A stretch of DNA of 64,000 nucleotides from Clostridium sp. (GTDB lineage Bacteria; Bacillota; Clostridia; Clostridiales; Clostridiaceae): the NCBI GenBank assembly GCA_029257045.1, contig JARIDB010000004.1:1-64000 (forward strand). The letters are read 5' to 3'. The notes under the pieces were generated by a model, which was not told the origin of the DNA, ran no database searches, and worked only from the letters and a program-made list of their open reading frames with translations. A program made the position numbers and the translations under genes. Below are positions 44,247 through 52,397 of the stretch, piece by piece (the stretch's first letter is position 1; each line of letters begins with the position of its first letter).

Positions 44247-45899
44247 CTATACACTTTGTTTAAGACAAGTCTTTAGATCCTCTTCTGGAGTGCTAATAGG
44301 TGTCAAATCAAATGTCTCTACTAAATATTGTAATACATTTGGAGATATAAAGGCTGGTAGTGATGGCCCTAAGAACATTCCATTTACTCCAAGAGATAGT
44401 AATGCTAATAAGTCAGCCACAGCTTTTTGCTCATACCAAGATAATATTATTGATAATGGTAATGAGTTTATATCTGTATCAAAAGCATCTGCTAGTGATG
44501 TTGCTATTCTTACAGCTGAATAAACATCATTACATTGCCCTAAGTCTAATAGTCTAGGTAGACCTTCAACTTCGCCAAATTCTAATTTATTAAATCTATA
44601 TTTTCCACAAGCTAAAGTTAATATTATACTGTCTTTTGGAACTTGCTCAGCAAATTTTGTGTAGTAATTTCTTCCTGGTCTTGCTCCATCGCAACCACCA
44701 ATTACAAAGAAGTGTTTTAATTTTCCTTCCTTAACTGCTGATACAATTTTTTCAGCATTGCTTAAAGTTGCTTTATGTCCAAATCCAACTAATATTTCCT
44801 TTACTTCTTCATCTTCTTCGAAGCCACCTAGTTCAAGAGACTTGTTTATTACTTCAGAGAAATCTTTATATCCATTTTCATCTGCACATATATGTTTTAT
44901 TCCATCCCAACCTACAACATTTGTACTATATATTCTATCTTTGTAGCTTTCTCTAGGTCTCATTAAACAGTTTGTTGTCATAATAATACAACCTGGAATA
45001 TTATCAAATTCTTTTTGTTGATTTTGCCATGCTGAACCATAATTACCTGCTAGATGACTAAATTTTCTTAAGCCACTATAACCATTTGCAGGTAACATTT
45101 CTCCATGAGTATATATGTTTATACCCTTCCCTTCTGTTTGTTCTAACAACATTTCTAAATCCCTTAAATCATGACCTGAAATTATTATAAATGGCCCCTT
45201 CTTAGTGTTTACGTTTACCTTGTGAGGTGTAGGATTTTTATATTTAGTTGTATTAGCATCATCTAGTGTTTTCATTACTTGAACTGACATATCTCCTACT
45301 CTCATAGTCCATCTTATTAATTCTTCTAATTCTATTTTATCATTAGTTGTAGCCTCTAGTGCTAAAAAATAAAATTGATCTACTTGATCATTGTAAAAAT
45401 TTATAAATCTAGCTTGATGTCCATAAGCCGCCATTCCTTTAAGTCCGTATAGGATTGTTGATCTTAAAGATCTTATATCTGCATCTAATCCCTGATCATA
45501 CATAATTCCAGCCTTAACTGAATCCTTAAGCATTTCTTCTTTAGTTGAACTTAAATTATAGGTTGCTTGATCCGGATATTGACCTTTAGGTGCCTTACTT
45601 CTAAGAGATTCCTTTATCTTTTGAGACTCTTTAAGAAGTTTTATATGAACCGCAACATCAAAGTTTACATTAGTTAAAGTTGTAAATAATCCATTTTCTA
45701 TAAATTTAACTATGTCTTTATCCATAAGTGTTCCCTTGTCTATTAATGGCTTAGCATAACAAGCAATTCCTTTTAACTGATATATTAATAAGTCTTGCAA
45801 ATTTGCTACTTCTGGAGTCTTACCACAAACCCCCATTTTAGTGCATCCTTTTCCCCCTGCAGTTTGTTCACATTGATAACAAAACATTGAATTATCCAT
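44247..45899 (-). CDS. hcp: Hydroxylamine reductase (hybrid-cluster protein)
   Basis: 550 residues. The N-terminal [4Fe-4S] ligands are Cys7, Cys10, Cys19 and Cys25 (MFCYQCEQTAGGKGC...GVCG). Ligands of the hybrid Fe-S-O cluster are seen in GHDLRDLEMLLEQTEGKGIN, IIMTTNCLMRPRESY, IGGCDGARPGRNYY and LACGKYRFNKLEFG. The family reduces hydroxylamine in vitro and acts as NO reductase and S-nitrosylase in vivo. Start follows AAAGGAGAT. Its neighbours ric and the Crp/Fnr gene support a role in nitrosative stress. It has its own terminator. Confidence 0.97.
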   Translation of the reverse strand: MDNSMFCYQCEQTAGGKGCTKMGVCGKTPEVANLQDLLIYQLKGIACYAKPLIDKGTLMDKDIVKFIENGLFTTLTNVNFDVAVHIKLLKESQKIKESLRSKAPKGQYPDQATYNLSSTKEEMLKDSVKAGIMYDQGLDADIRSLRSTILYGLKGMAAYGHQARFINFYNDQVDQFYFLALEATTNDKIELEELIRWTMRVGDMSVQVMKTLDDANTTKYKNPTPHKVNVNTKKGPFIIISGHDLRDLEMLLEQTEGKGINIYTHGEMLPANGYSGLRKFSHLAGNYGSAWQNQQKEFDNIPGCIIMTTNCLMRPRESYKDRIYSTNVVGWDGIKHICADENGYKDFSEVINKSLELGGFEEDEEVKEILVGFGHKATLSNAEKIVSAVKEGKLKHFFVIGGCDGARPGRNYYTKFAEQVPKDSIILTLACGKYRFNKLEFGEVEGLPRLLDLGQCNDVYSAVRIATSLADAFDTDINSLPLSIILSWYEQKAVADLLALLSLGVNGMFLGPSLPAFISPNVLQYLVETFDLTPISTPEEDLKTCLKQSV

Positions 45900-45925
45900 T
45901 GTTAATCTCCTTTCAATTTATATCT

Positions 45926-45939
45926 ATCTATATATAGAT
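45926..45939. promoter_or_regulatory. 14-bp perfect palindrome upstream of hcp
   Basis: ATCTATATATAGAT lies 27-40 bp before the hcp start codon, a position suited to an operator or to the core promoter. It does not match the FNR-like box of ric. Confidence 0.4.
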
Positions 45940-45971
45940 TACCATATTTATTAATGATATATTCATGTATA

Positions 45972-46007
45972 AAAGAAAAAGCTAATTCTATATAAGATTT
46001 AGCTTTT
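45972..46007 (-). terminator. Terminator of the carbonic anhydrase gene
   Basis: Stem of AAAAGCTAA type with its complement around TTCTATATAAGA, followed on the minus strand by TTTTTCTTTTAT. Confidence 0.75.
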
Positions 46008-46016
46008 GGGGGATTA

Positions 46017-46577
46017 TTAATTGTATCCATTAATCACTACATCAAGCTTACCTGTTTTTGGATCTATAGCAATACCATGAACTGCTATCCCTTCTGGAAT
46101 TAAAGGATGTTTTTTTATTAAATTAACGCTATCTTTTATAGATTCTTCTACAGAATCAAATCCATGTAACCATTTTTCTACATTAATCCCACCATTATAA
46201 AGAGTATCTAGTATTTCCTTTTTAATACCCCTATTAATAATCTTTTCCAATAATTCATCAGTATCTAGGTTGCACATTCCACATTTATGATGACCAATCA
46301 CAAAAATTTCATCTACATTAAATTCATATATTGCAACAATAATACTTCTCATTATACTTCCAAAAGGACTACTAATTATAGCTCCTGCATTTTTTACAAT
46401 CTTTGCATCACCATTTTTTATATTTAATGCTTTAGGTAATAAATCTGTAAGCCTAGTATCCATACAAGATAAAACAAGTATTTTCTTATCTGGCATATTT
46501 GAAGTTTCATATCTTTTATATTCCTTGTTTTCTACAAACTCTTTATTGTATTTTAATATTTCTTCTAATTTATTCAT
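46017..46577 (-). CDS. Beta-class carbonic anhydrase
   Basis: 186 residues, small clostridial-type enzyme. Zinc ligands are Cys in VLSCMDTRL (with the Asp-Arg dyad) and the His and Cys of VIGHHKCGMC, the HxxC pair. It interconverts CO2 and bicarbonate in the cytoplasm. AVHGIAIDPKTGKLDVV near the end is also family-typical. Start follows GAGGGAATA. Its own terminator and divergent neighbour suggest a single-gene unit; proximity to hcp may be chance. Confidence 0.93.
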   Translation of the reverse strand: MNKLEEILKYNKEFVENKEYKRYETSNMPDKKILVLSCMDTRLTDLLPKALNIKNGDAKIVKNAGAIISSPFGSIMRSIIVAIYEFNVDEIFVIGHHKCGMCNLDTDELLEKIINRGIKKEILDTLYNGGINVEKWLHGFDSVEESIKDSVNLIKKHPLIPEGIAVHGIAIDPKTGKLDVVINGYN

Positions 46578-46680
46578 ATATATTCCCTCTTTTCTACAAT
46601 CCTATATTGTTTGATTCACATAATACTCGATATACTAATTATCCTACTTATAATCTTATTAGTAAATAGTTTTTAATTAT

Positions 46681-46764
46681 AAGTTCATTTCAAAATTTAG
46701 ATATCTTGCTATATTTATACAGAACTTAAAGCTGGAAAAGATATTTGAAATATGAACTAATTAA
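46681..46764 (+). repeat. Imperfect long inverted repeat upstream of the mini kinase-like gene
   Basis: AAGTTCATTTCAAA...ATATCTT near 46681-46707 is complementary, with a 6-nt bulge, to AAAGATATTTGAAATATGAACT at 46737-46758. It may fold as a leader hairpin; no strong T-tract follows. Confidence 0.5.
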
Positions 46765-46856
46765 CTCAGTACCGAATAAGATAATGTGTACAATATTTCT
46801 TAGATATTTATCTTTGAATTAGTATAAAAACAAATGATTGAAATGAGTTGTAAATT

Positions 46857-47300
46857 ATGCTTAATATGAAACTAGGAATATATAGATATATAGGTTCAGG
46901 TTCATCACGAAAAGTATTTGATTTAGGAAATGGATATGTAGTAAAGGTAGCCAAAAATAATGCTGGATTTGCTCAAAATAAGATGGAATATAAAATTTCC
47001 TCAACAGATACCTCTAATTTATTTGCAAATGTTATACAAGCTTCCGATGATTTTTATGCATTAGTAATGCAAAAGGCAGATAAAATAAATAATTTTTCAT
47101 ATGTATCTGATTATTTCAAGGTTAGAAATATTGCAGAAGTCCTTCGCCTAAAAGAATTTCAAGATATTTATTATAAATATAATTTATTATTGAATGATTT
47201 ACGTACAATAAATAACTGGGGAATAATTAATGGAAGGCCTGTTATTATTGATTATGGTTTTACAAAAGAAATTAGAGAAAGATATTATTCATTCCACTAA
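46857..47300 (+). CDS. Mini protein-kinase-like protein
   Basis: 147 residues. The start has a weak ribosome site; Met4 is an alternative. The N-terminus reads like a kinase N-lobe: a glycine loop YIGSGSSRKVFDLG and a lysine in YVVKVAKNN (Lys30). Near the C-terminus GRPVIIDYGFTKEI resembles the metal-binding DFG strand (Asp132). There is no HRD catalytic loop in recognisable form and the chain is half of a normal kinase. It may be a pseudokinase or a minimal phosphotransferase-like fold. Single gene between carbonic anhydrase and the His-rich protein. Confidence 0.65.
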   Translation: MLNMKLGIYRYIGSGSSRKVFDLGNGYVVKVAKNNAGFAQNKMEYKISSTDTSNLFANVIQASDDFYALVMQKADKINNFSYVSDYFKVRNIAEVLRLKEFQDIYYKYNLLLNDLRTINNWGIINGRPVIIDYGFTKEIRERYYSFH

Positions 47301-47405
47301 CTTTTTATATTTTTTATTGAAATAATGTCTTTAATCAACTATATAAACTAATAATTTAACTATATAAAAAACAAACTTTTTATTTTATTTAATACATGCA
47401 AATAT

Positions 47406-47450
47406 AAGCTTAGATATAACTTGTAATAGATATATATCTAAGCTTAATTA
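47406..47450 (+). terminator. Hairpin after the kinase-like gene
   Basis: 13-bp stem AAGCTTAGATATA (47406-47418) with its complement at 47433-47445; weak T-tract. Confidence 0.5.
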
Positions 47451-47525
47451 AAATTTGTAATATTATAATGATATTTGTGTTATATTATTATTAACAAATA
47501 AATATACTTAAAGGTAGGTAAACAT

Positions 47526-47951
47526 ATGAACGCATATACAATATTATTTTATTTAAATGAAGAACATAACCATGACCATGAAGAACACGAACATAATTGC
47601 CAATGTGGTGAAGACCACAACCATGACCATAATGAAGGTTGCGGATGTGGAAATCACGAACATAAACATGATGATTCTAACCATGAACATGGAGATGACT
47701 GTGGATGTGGACATGATCACTCAAATACTAGAGATGATTACGATATAGTTGCAATTATTAAAACTTTAGGCTCATGGGCTAATTTTATGCCTGATAGCTA
47801 TTTAGTTAAAAGTGAGTTTAGTGCTGAAGAAATAGCAAATAAAATAGAATCTGTTTTAATTCCTGGAGATCTTTTATTTGTAACTAAAGTGGCTAAAGAT
47901 GATGTTGCATCATTAACTCCTGGAGTTGTTGATTGGATCAAAGCCAATTAA
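47526..47951 (+). CDS. His/Cys-rich metal-binding protein with possible Cas2/SinR-like fold
   Basis: 141 residues. A short strand, MNAYTILFYLNE, is followed by a 55-residue insert with 15 His and 6 Cys in CxC pairs (NCQCGED, GCGCG, DCGCG) interspersed with HxH and acidic residues. The rest, DYDIVAIIKTLGSWANFMPD then YLVKSEFSAEEIANKIESVL and DLLFVTKVAKDD, resembles the small ferredoxin-like proteins annotated SinR or Cas2-like. The insert should bind Ni, Zn or Cu. The fold call is from memory of similar sequences. Start follows AAAGGTAGGT. Confidence 0.7.
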   Translation: MNAYTILFYLNEEHNHDHEEHEHNCQCGEDHNHDHNEGCGCGNHEHKHDDSNHEHGDDCGCGHDHSNTRDDYDIVAIIKTLGSWANFMPDSYLVKSEFSAEEIANKIESVLIPGDLLFVTKVAKDDVASLTPGVVDWIKAN

Positions 47952-48030
47952 TAATTCACAGTTAGCAGTTCGCAATTTAAGTGGGTTTTAGCAGATCTTA
48001 AAATCTGCAAATATAAAAAATAAGTTCTAA

Positions 48031-48074
48031 AAAAGAAGTTATTTCTCAAATTCTATTGAGAAATAACTTCTTTT
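48031..48074. terminator. Strong terminator after the His/Cys-rich protein gene
   Basis: Perfect 19-bp stem (48031-48049 with 48056-48074), 6-nt loop, A-tract before and TTTT after; may act in both directions. Confidence 0.8.
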
Positions 48075-48167
48075 AGCTTCTTCAAGGCTAGCTCCTATTT
48101 TCATTAAATATAAGACAATGTTTCTATATTGACTTTTATATAATCTAATTATCAAATCCTTATACAT
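48039..48167 (-). pseudogene. Truncated N-terminus of a sigma-70 (ECF) factor gene
   Basis: A 42-codon reading frame with a GGGATGG site 3-9 bases before ATG 48167. The peptide MYKDLIIRLYKSQYRNIVLY then LMKIGASLEEAK closely resembles the start of region 2 of ECF sigma factors, where the next residues would be DIVQDTF. Here the match stops at AK and the frame runs into the strong hairpin and ends. The remainder of the gene is missing, so this looks like a deletion remnant. It could also be an expressed micropeptide. Confidence 0.5.
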
Positions 48168-48359
48168 AACCATCCCAAAAGTTACCTATATAAATAAGAC
48201 AATTATAATATCAAAAGGTGTACAAATTTTATAAAAAAGTTATTTAGCCCCAAAACCCCCTTGCATTTACACATAAAAATTATTTTCAACCTAAAATATC
48301 AGACTATATAATTCAATAGAAATCATAAATCATATACCTATTATCAAATTAAAGCTTTT

Positions 48360-48403
48360 ATAAATAAAAAAGCCATAAACTAAAGACTTATCCTTAGTTT
48401 ATG
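48360..48403 (-). terminator. Terminator of the ABC exporter operon
   Basis: 10-bp stem CATAAACTAA (48374-48383) with TTAGTTTATG (48394-48403), then GCTTTTTTATTT on the minus strand. Confidence 0.8.
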
Positions 48404-48452
48404 ACTCCCTTAATTCAGCTTTGCTGAATTATTTCCTTTAATAAAACATACC

Positions 48453-50237
48453 TTAATCTTCTATCTCTTTTTCGGCAAATTGGCTATTATATAATCCTTC
48501 ATAGAATCCACCTTGAGCCATAAGTTCTTCATGAGTTCCTTGTTCTATTATATTACCTTCATTCATTACCAAAATTAAATCTGCATTTTTTATTGTTGAT
48601 AACCTATGAGCTATTACGAAGCTTGTTCTCCCTTTCATAATATTCCTCATAGCCTTTTGTATTAATATTTCAAGTCTTGTATCTATAGAACTTGTTGCTT
48701 CATCCAAAATTAAAATAGCTGGATCTTTAAGAATAGCTCTTGCAATTGTAAGTAATTGCTTTTCTCCTTGAGATATATTTGAAGCTTCCTCATTAAGTTC
48801 CATTCTATACCCGTCAGGCAGAGTTTTTATAAAGTGGTGAACATTTGCTACCTTCGCTGCATCAACAATTTCATTCTTTGTTGCTCCAAATCTTCCATAT
48901 TCTAAATTATCATATATATTACCATTAAATAACCATGTATCTTGAAGAACCATACCAAATATTGAACGTAAATCTTCACGCCTCATATCTCTAATATCTA
49001 CTCCATCTACACTAATTGAACCATCTAATACATCATAGAATCTCATAAGTAAATTAATAAGAGTTGTTTTACCTGCTCCTGTTGGTCCGACTATAGCTAC
49101 CATTTGGCCACTTTTAACTTCAAGATTTAAATTTTGTATAAGAACTTTATCATCATTATATCCAAACCTTACATTTCTAAAAGAAACATTTCCTTTTGGA
49201 TCATTAATCTTAATTGGTTTTTCAATATCTTTTATTTCTTCTTCTTCACTTAAAAATTCTGAAACCCTATCAAATGAAGCAAATGCTGCTTGTATTGCTC
49301 CAGATAGTTGAGTTACTTGTGATAAAGGTTGATTTATTTGCCATATATATCTTATAAAGGCTTGAAGGTTACCTACGCTAAGACTTCCTCTAATAACTGA
49401 TATAGCACCTGTAATACCTATTACTGCTATTCCTAAATAAGTTACTAACCCAACTAAAGGTGACATTATACTTGATATAAATTGAGCTTTAAAACCTGCA
49501 TTATTAAGCTCATTATTATTTTTCATAAATTCCTTTATAACATCATCTTCTTTTCCATAAAGCTTTATTTCATTAAAACCTGTGTACATTTCTTGTACAC
49601 TTCCACTTAATTTACCTAAAGCCTTTTGTTGATCTTTAAATAAATTTTGTGATTTACTAACAATAAATTTAGTTATAAGAAGGCTTATTGGAATTATTAA
49701 AGTTGCAATCATTGCAAGCTTAAAGTTAATTGAATACATCATAGCTAAAGCAAGAGAAATAGCTAAGAAAGCATTAATTATCTGAACTAAGCTTTGCTGT
49801 AGTGCATTAGAAATTGTATCTACATCATTTGTAATACGGCTTAAAACATCGCCATAACTATTGCCATCAAAATATCTTACCGGAAGTTTACTTATTTTCC
49901 TTTGAACTGAATTTCTTAAGTCCCTCATGGTATTTTGAATTCCATTAGTTAATAAAATGTTTGCTATAAAAGTTGATAAAGCATTTACAATATAAATAAA
50001 GAATAATATAAATAATATATTATTTATATAACTAAAGTTTACAGTAGCGCCTTCTACCCCTTTAATTATTTTTTCAAAATCATTTATTAATTGAGTTATT
50101 ATTAATCCTTCTGTTCTTGGTGCTAAAGCTGCAAATATTGATGCTGATACAACAAATATTATGGATCCAATAAAGGAGAATTTATATTTACTTACAAAAG
50201 GAGCTATAACTTTAACTATCGATTTAAATTTTTTCAT
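48453..50237 (-). CDS. ABC exporter half-transporter, catalytically canonical subunit
   Basis: 594 residues: six membrane helices (about 15-310) and a nucleotide-binding domain (about 350-585). Walker A GPTGAGKTT, signature NISQGEKQLL, Walker B LILDEATSSID with the catalytic Glu, and H-loop FVIAHRLSTI are intact. It is encoded with a 4-bp overlap after the other half-transporter. The pair resembles BmrCD or TM287/288 multidrug exporters; this subunit corresponds to the one with full catalytic residues. Confidence 0.93.
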   Translation of the reverse strand: MKKFKSIVKVIAPFVSKYKFSFIGSIIFVVSASIFAALAPRTEGLIITQLINDFEKIIKGVEGATVNFSYINNILFILFFIYIVNALSTFIANILLTNGIQNTMRDLRNSVQRKISKLPVRYFDGNSYGDVLSRITNDVDTISNALQQSLVQIINAFLAISLALAMMYSINFKLAMIATLIIPISLLITKFIVSKSQNLFKDQQKALGKLSGSVQEMYTGFNEIKLYGKEDDVIKEFMKNNNELNNAGFKAQFISSIMSPLVGLVTYLGIAVIGITGAISVIRGSLSVGNLQAFIRYIWQINQPLSQVTQLSGAIQAAFASFDRVSEFLSEEEEIKDIEKPIKINDPKGNVSFRNVRFGYNDDKVLIQNLNLEVKSGQMVAIVGPTGAGKTTLINLLMRFYDVLDGSISVDGVDIRDMRREDLRSIFGMVLQDTWLFNGNIYDNLEYGRFGATKNEIVDAAKVANVHHFIKTLPDGYRMELNEEASNISQGEKQLLTIARAILKDPAILILDEATSSIDTRLEILIQKAMRNIMKGRTSFVIAHRLSTIKNADLILVMNEGNIIEQGTHEELMAQGGFYEGLYNSQFAEKEIED

Positions 50238-51964
50238 TTTGCTAATTCCTCCTCTGAAAGTTGTGATGAAGCTATTTCATGGTAAATTTCACAAGTTTTC
50301 AAAAGTTCCTTATGTTTTCCCATTCCAACTACTCTTCCCTCATTTATAACAATTATTTTATCTGCATCCATAATAGATTCTATCCTTTGGGCCACTATTA
50401 AAACAACAGATTCTTTTGTTTCCTGTTTTAATCTTTTTCTTAATTTAGCATCAGTTTTAAAATCTAAAGCAGAGAAACTATCATCAAAAACATATATTTC
50501 TGGTTTTCTAACTAAAGCTCTTGCTATTGAAAGCCTTTGTTTTTGTCCTCCTGAAACATTTGAAGCTCCTTCACTTATCAATTCATTAAACTGTTTAGGC
50601 TTTTTAGAAATAAAATCATAAGCTTCTGCTATTTTAGCTGAATATTCTACTTCTCCAGTATCAGCATTTTTCTTACCAAATCTAATATTATTTGCTATAC
50701 TACCTGTAAATAAAACAGATTTTTGTGGAATAAAACCAATTTTTTTACGTAAAGCATGTAAGTCATAATCTCTTACATCTACTCCATTAACTCTAATACT
50801 TCCTTTTGTAACATCGTAAAATCTTGGAATTAAGTTTATTAAGCTACTTTTACCACTTCCAGTACTTCCGATAAATGCAATTGTTTCTCCTTTATTTGCT
50901 ATAAAAGAAATATTTTTAAGTACTGATTCTTCTCCATTAGGATAAGCAAAAGTAACATTCTCAAATTCAATTTTTCCCCTGACTTCCGTTTCCTTTACTC
51001 CATTTTCAGGATTTTTAATTGTTGGTTCTTCCTTTAATAATTCATCTATTCTATTAGCCGATACTTGCGCTCTTGGATACATAATAAATACTAACGAAAA
51101 TAGCATAATTGAAAACATTGCATGGAATAAATATTCTATAAATGCAACCAATTGTCCAACCTGTAATTCTCCTAAATTAATCATTTTACTAGAAATCAAA
51201 AATATAATTATTATACCTATATTAAGTAAAAAGAAAAAAGCTGGCTGAGATATAGACATAAGCTTATTTAATTTTTTAGAGACATTTGCATATTCATTAT
51301 TAGTTCCTGCAAATCTTTCCCCTTCATAATTATCGTTCCCAAATGCCCTTATAACTCTTATTCCTGTAAGGTTTTCTCTTGATATTCTATTTAGTTTATC
51401 CAAGTTTTTTTGTTGTCTTTCAGATAAGGGTTGAGATATTTTAGCTATCACTAAAACTCCTACCACAATTATAGGAATTGATACTACTAAAACTAAAGAT
51501 AGTTTTACATTTGTTTTTAAAATCATAACAAAACTTACTATAAACATTATTGGTGTTAATAAAGCCATCCTAAGTAATGTATTAGTAAATTGAAGTAACA
51601 CAAAGGCATCATTAGTGGTTCTTGTTATCATTGAAGAAACTCCAAATTTGTTATACTCTGTGTGAGAGTATTTTTGAACCTTCTTAAATATGTCATTTCT
51701 AACATCCCTTGTTAAACCTGTTGAAACTTTTGCAGAACAAAACCCTGATATTATTGTACCTGTTACCCCTATTAAAGATATTAATACAATAACTAGCCCC
51801 ATTCTTTTTATGTAATTTTCATCACTATTTATTATTCCCTTGTCTATAACCTTCGACATTACTGTTGGAATTCCTAGTTCAACTAAGGCAAAGCCACATA
51901 TAGATATAAGATTCAATACAAGAAGACCTTTATAGTTCTTTAAATATTTAAATATTAATTTCAT
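50234..51964 (-). CDS. ABC exporter half-transporter with degenerate ATPase site
   Basis: 576 residues with the same domain order. Walker A GSTGSGKSS and signature NVSGGQKQR are canonical, but Walker B ends YVFDDSFSALD (Asp in place of the catalytic Glu) and the H-loop reads LIVAQRIESI (Gln in place of His). Such substitutions mark the non-hydrolysing site in heterodimeric exporters. First gene of the pair; start follows AAGGAGGAT. Substrates are unknown, likely drugs or lipids. A remnant of a related ATPase lies at 31398-31638. Confidence 0.93.
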   Translation of the reverse strand: MKLIFKYLKNYKGLLVLNLISICGFALVELGIPTVMSKVIDKGIINSDENYIKRMGLVIVLISLIGVTGTIISGFCSAKVSTGLTRDVRNDIFKKVQKYSHTEYNKFGVSSMITRTTNDAFVLLQFTNTLLRMALLTPIMFIVSFVMILKTNVKLSLVLVVSIPIIVVGVLVIAKISQPLSERQQKNLDKLNRISRENLTGIRVIRAFGNDNYEGERFAGTNNEYANVSKKLNKLMSISQPAFFFLLNIGIIIIFLISSKMINLGELQVGQLVAFIEYLFHAMFSIMLFSLVFIMYPRAQVSANRIDELLKEEPTIKNPENGVKETEVRGKIEFENVTFAYPNGEESVLKNISFIANKGETIAFIGSTGSGKSSLINLIPRFYDVTKGSIRVNGVDVRDYDLHALRKKIGFIPQKSVLFTGSIANNIRFGKKNADTGEVEYSAKIAEAYDFISKKPKQFNELISEGASNVSGGQKQRLSIARALVRKPEIYVFDDSFSALDFKTDAKLRKRLKQETKESVVLIVAQRIESIMDADKIIVINEGRVVGMGKHKELLKTCEIYHEIASSQLSEEELAK

Positions 51965-52125
51965 TGCTTCTACATCCTCCTTTTCCTTTATCTTCCATTT
52001 CTTTATATACTAAAAAATGAAATAAAGTTATCTCTTTTCTTATTATTTCATTTATTAAACAAGCTATTCAATTATTTTAATAATAGTTTATTAAGATATA
52101 TTGTAGAATTTATTTCACCCTTGAT

Positions 52126-52154
52126 TTGAGTAATATTACTTTTTATATTATAAT
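52126..52154 (+). promoter_or_regulatory. Predicted promoter of the small membrane protein pair
   Basis: -35 TTGAGT (52126-52131), 17-bp spacer, -10 TATAAT (52149-52154), 43 bp before ATG 52197. The decamer TAATATTACT occurs at both -35 and -10. Confidence 0.65.
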
Positions 52155-52196
52155 ATTACTATAACTTACCATATCTGCTAAATAGAGAGGTGTATA

Positions 52197-52364
52197 ATGG
52201 AAATTCTTATTATTCTTGTTTTACTTTTTACTATAATTTTCAATATAGTATATGGTATCCCTAAAAAATTAAATAGTCAAGCTGAAAAACAATCACTTAT
52301 GATGAAAGAATTAAATTTAAGACTTACTAATATAGAAAATAAAATAGATTCATTGGATAAGTAG
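52197..52364 (+). CDS. Small membrane protein with coiled-coil tail, 55 residues
   Basis: ATG 52197 follows AGAGAGGTG. One N-terminal membrane helix (MEILIILVLLFTIIFNIVYG) is followed by PKKLN and a charged coiled coil ending NIENKIDSLDK. It is too short for usual gene callers. It matches the next gene in architecture and in the IPKKL junction, so the two are likely paralogues from tandem duplication. Such proteins resemble DUF-type membrane anchors or small scaffolds; no function known. It is divergent from the ABC exporter. Confidence 0.75.
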   Translation: MEILIILVLLFTIIFNIVYGIPKKLNSQAEKQSLMMKELNLRLTNIENKIDSLDK

Positions 52365-52397
52365 CCCAAAAACTTATTTTAAAGGAGGATTTTAATA

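Larger units (their letters stand above)
47952..48452. other. Intergenic region, 500 bp, with gene remnant and hairpins
   Basis: It contains an AATTCACAGTTAGCAGTTCG repeat-like tract right after the stop codon, a strong 19-bp hairpin (48031-48074), a 42-codon sigma-factor remnant (48039-48167, minus), an AT-rich stretch without features, the exporter terminator (48360-48403), and a small AATTCAGC/GCTGAATT hairpin at 48412-48430. Confidence 0.65.

Noticed and set aside
47557..47748. Met/Thr/Ile-rich reading frame overlapping the His-rich gene
   Set aside because: Out-of-frame reading of the CAT/CAC-rich repeats; the His/Cys-rich frame has the ribosome site and continues into a folded domain.
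47524..47951. Cas2-like similarity as evidence of a CRISPR locus
   Set aside because: There are no direct-repeat arrays or other cas genes anywhere in the window.
48412..48430. AATTCAGC/GCTGAATT hairpin as a second exporter terminator
   Set aside because: It is an 8-bp stem without a T-tract; the hairpin at 48374-48403 is the better terminator.
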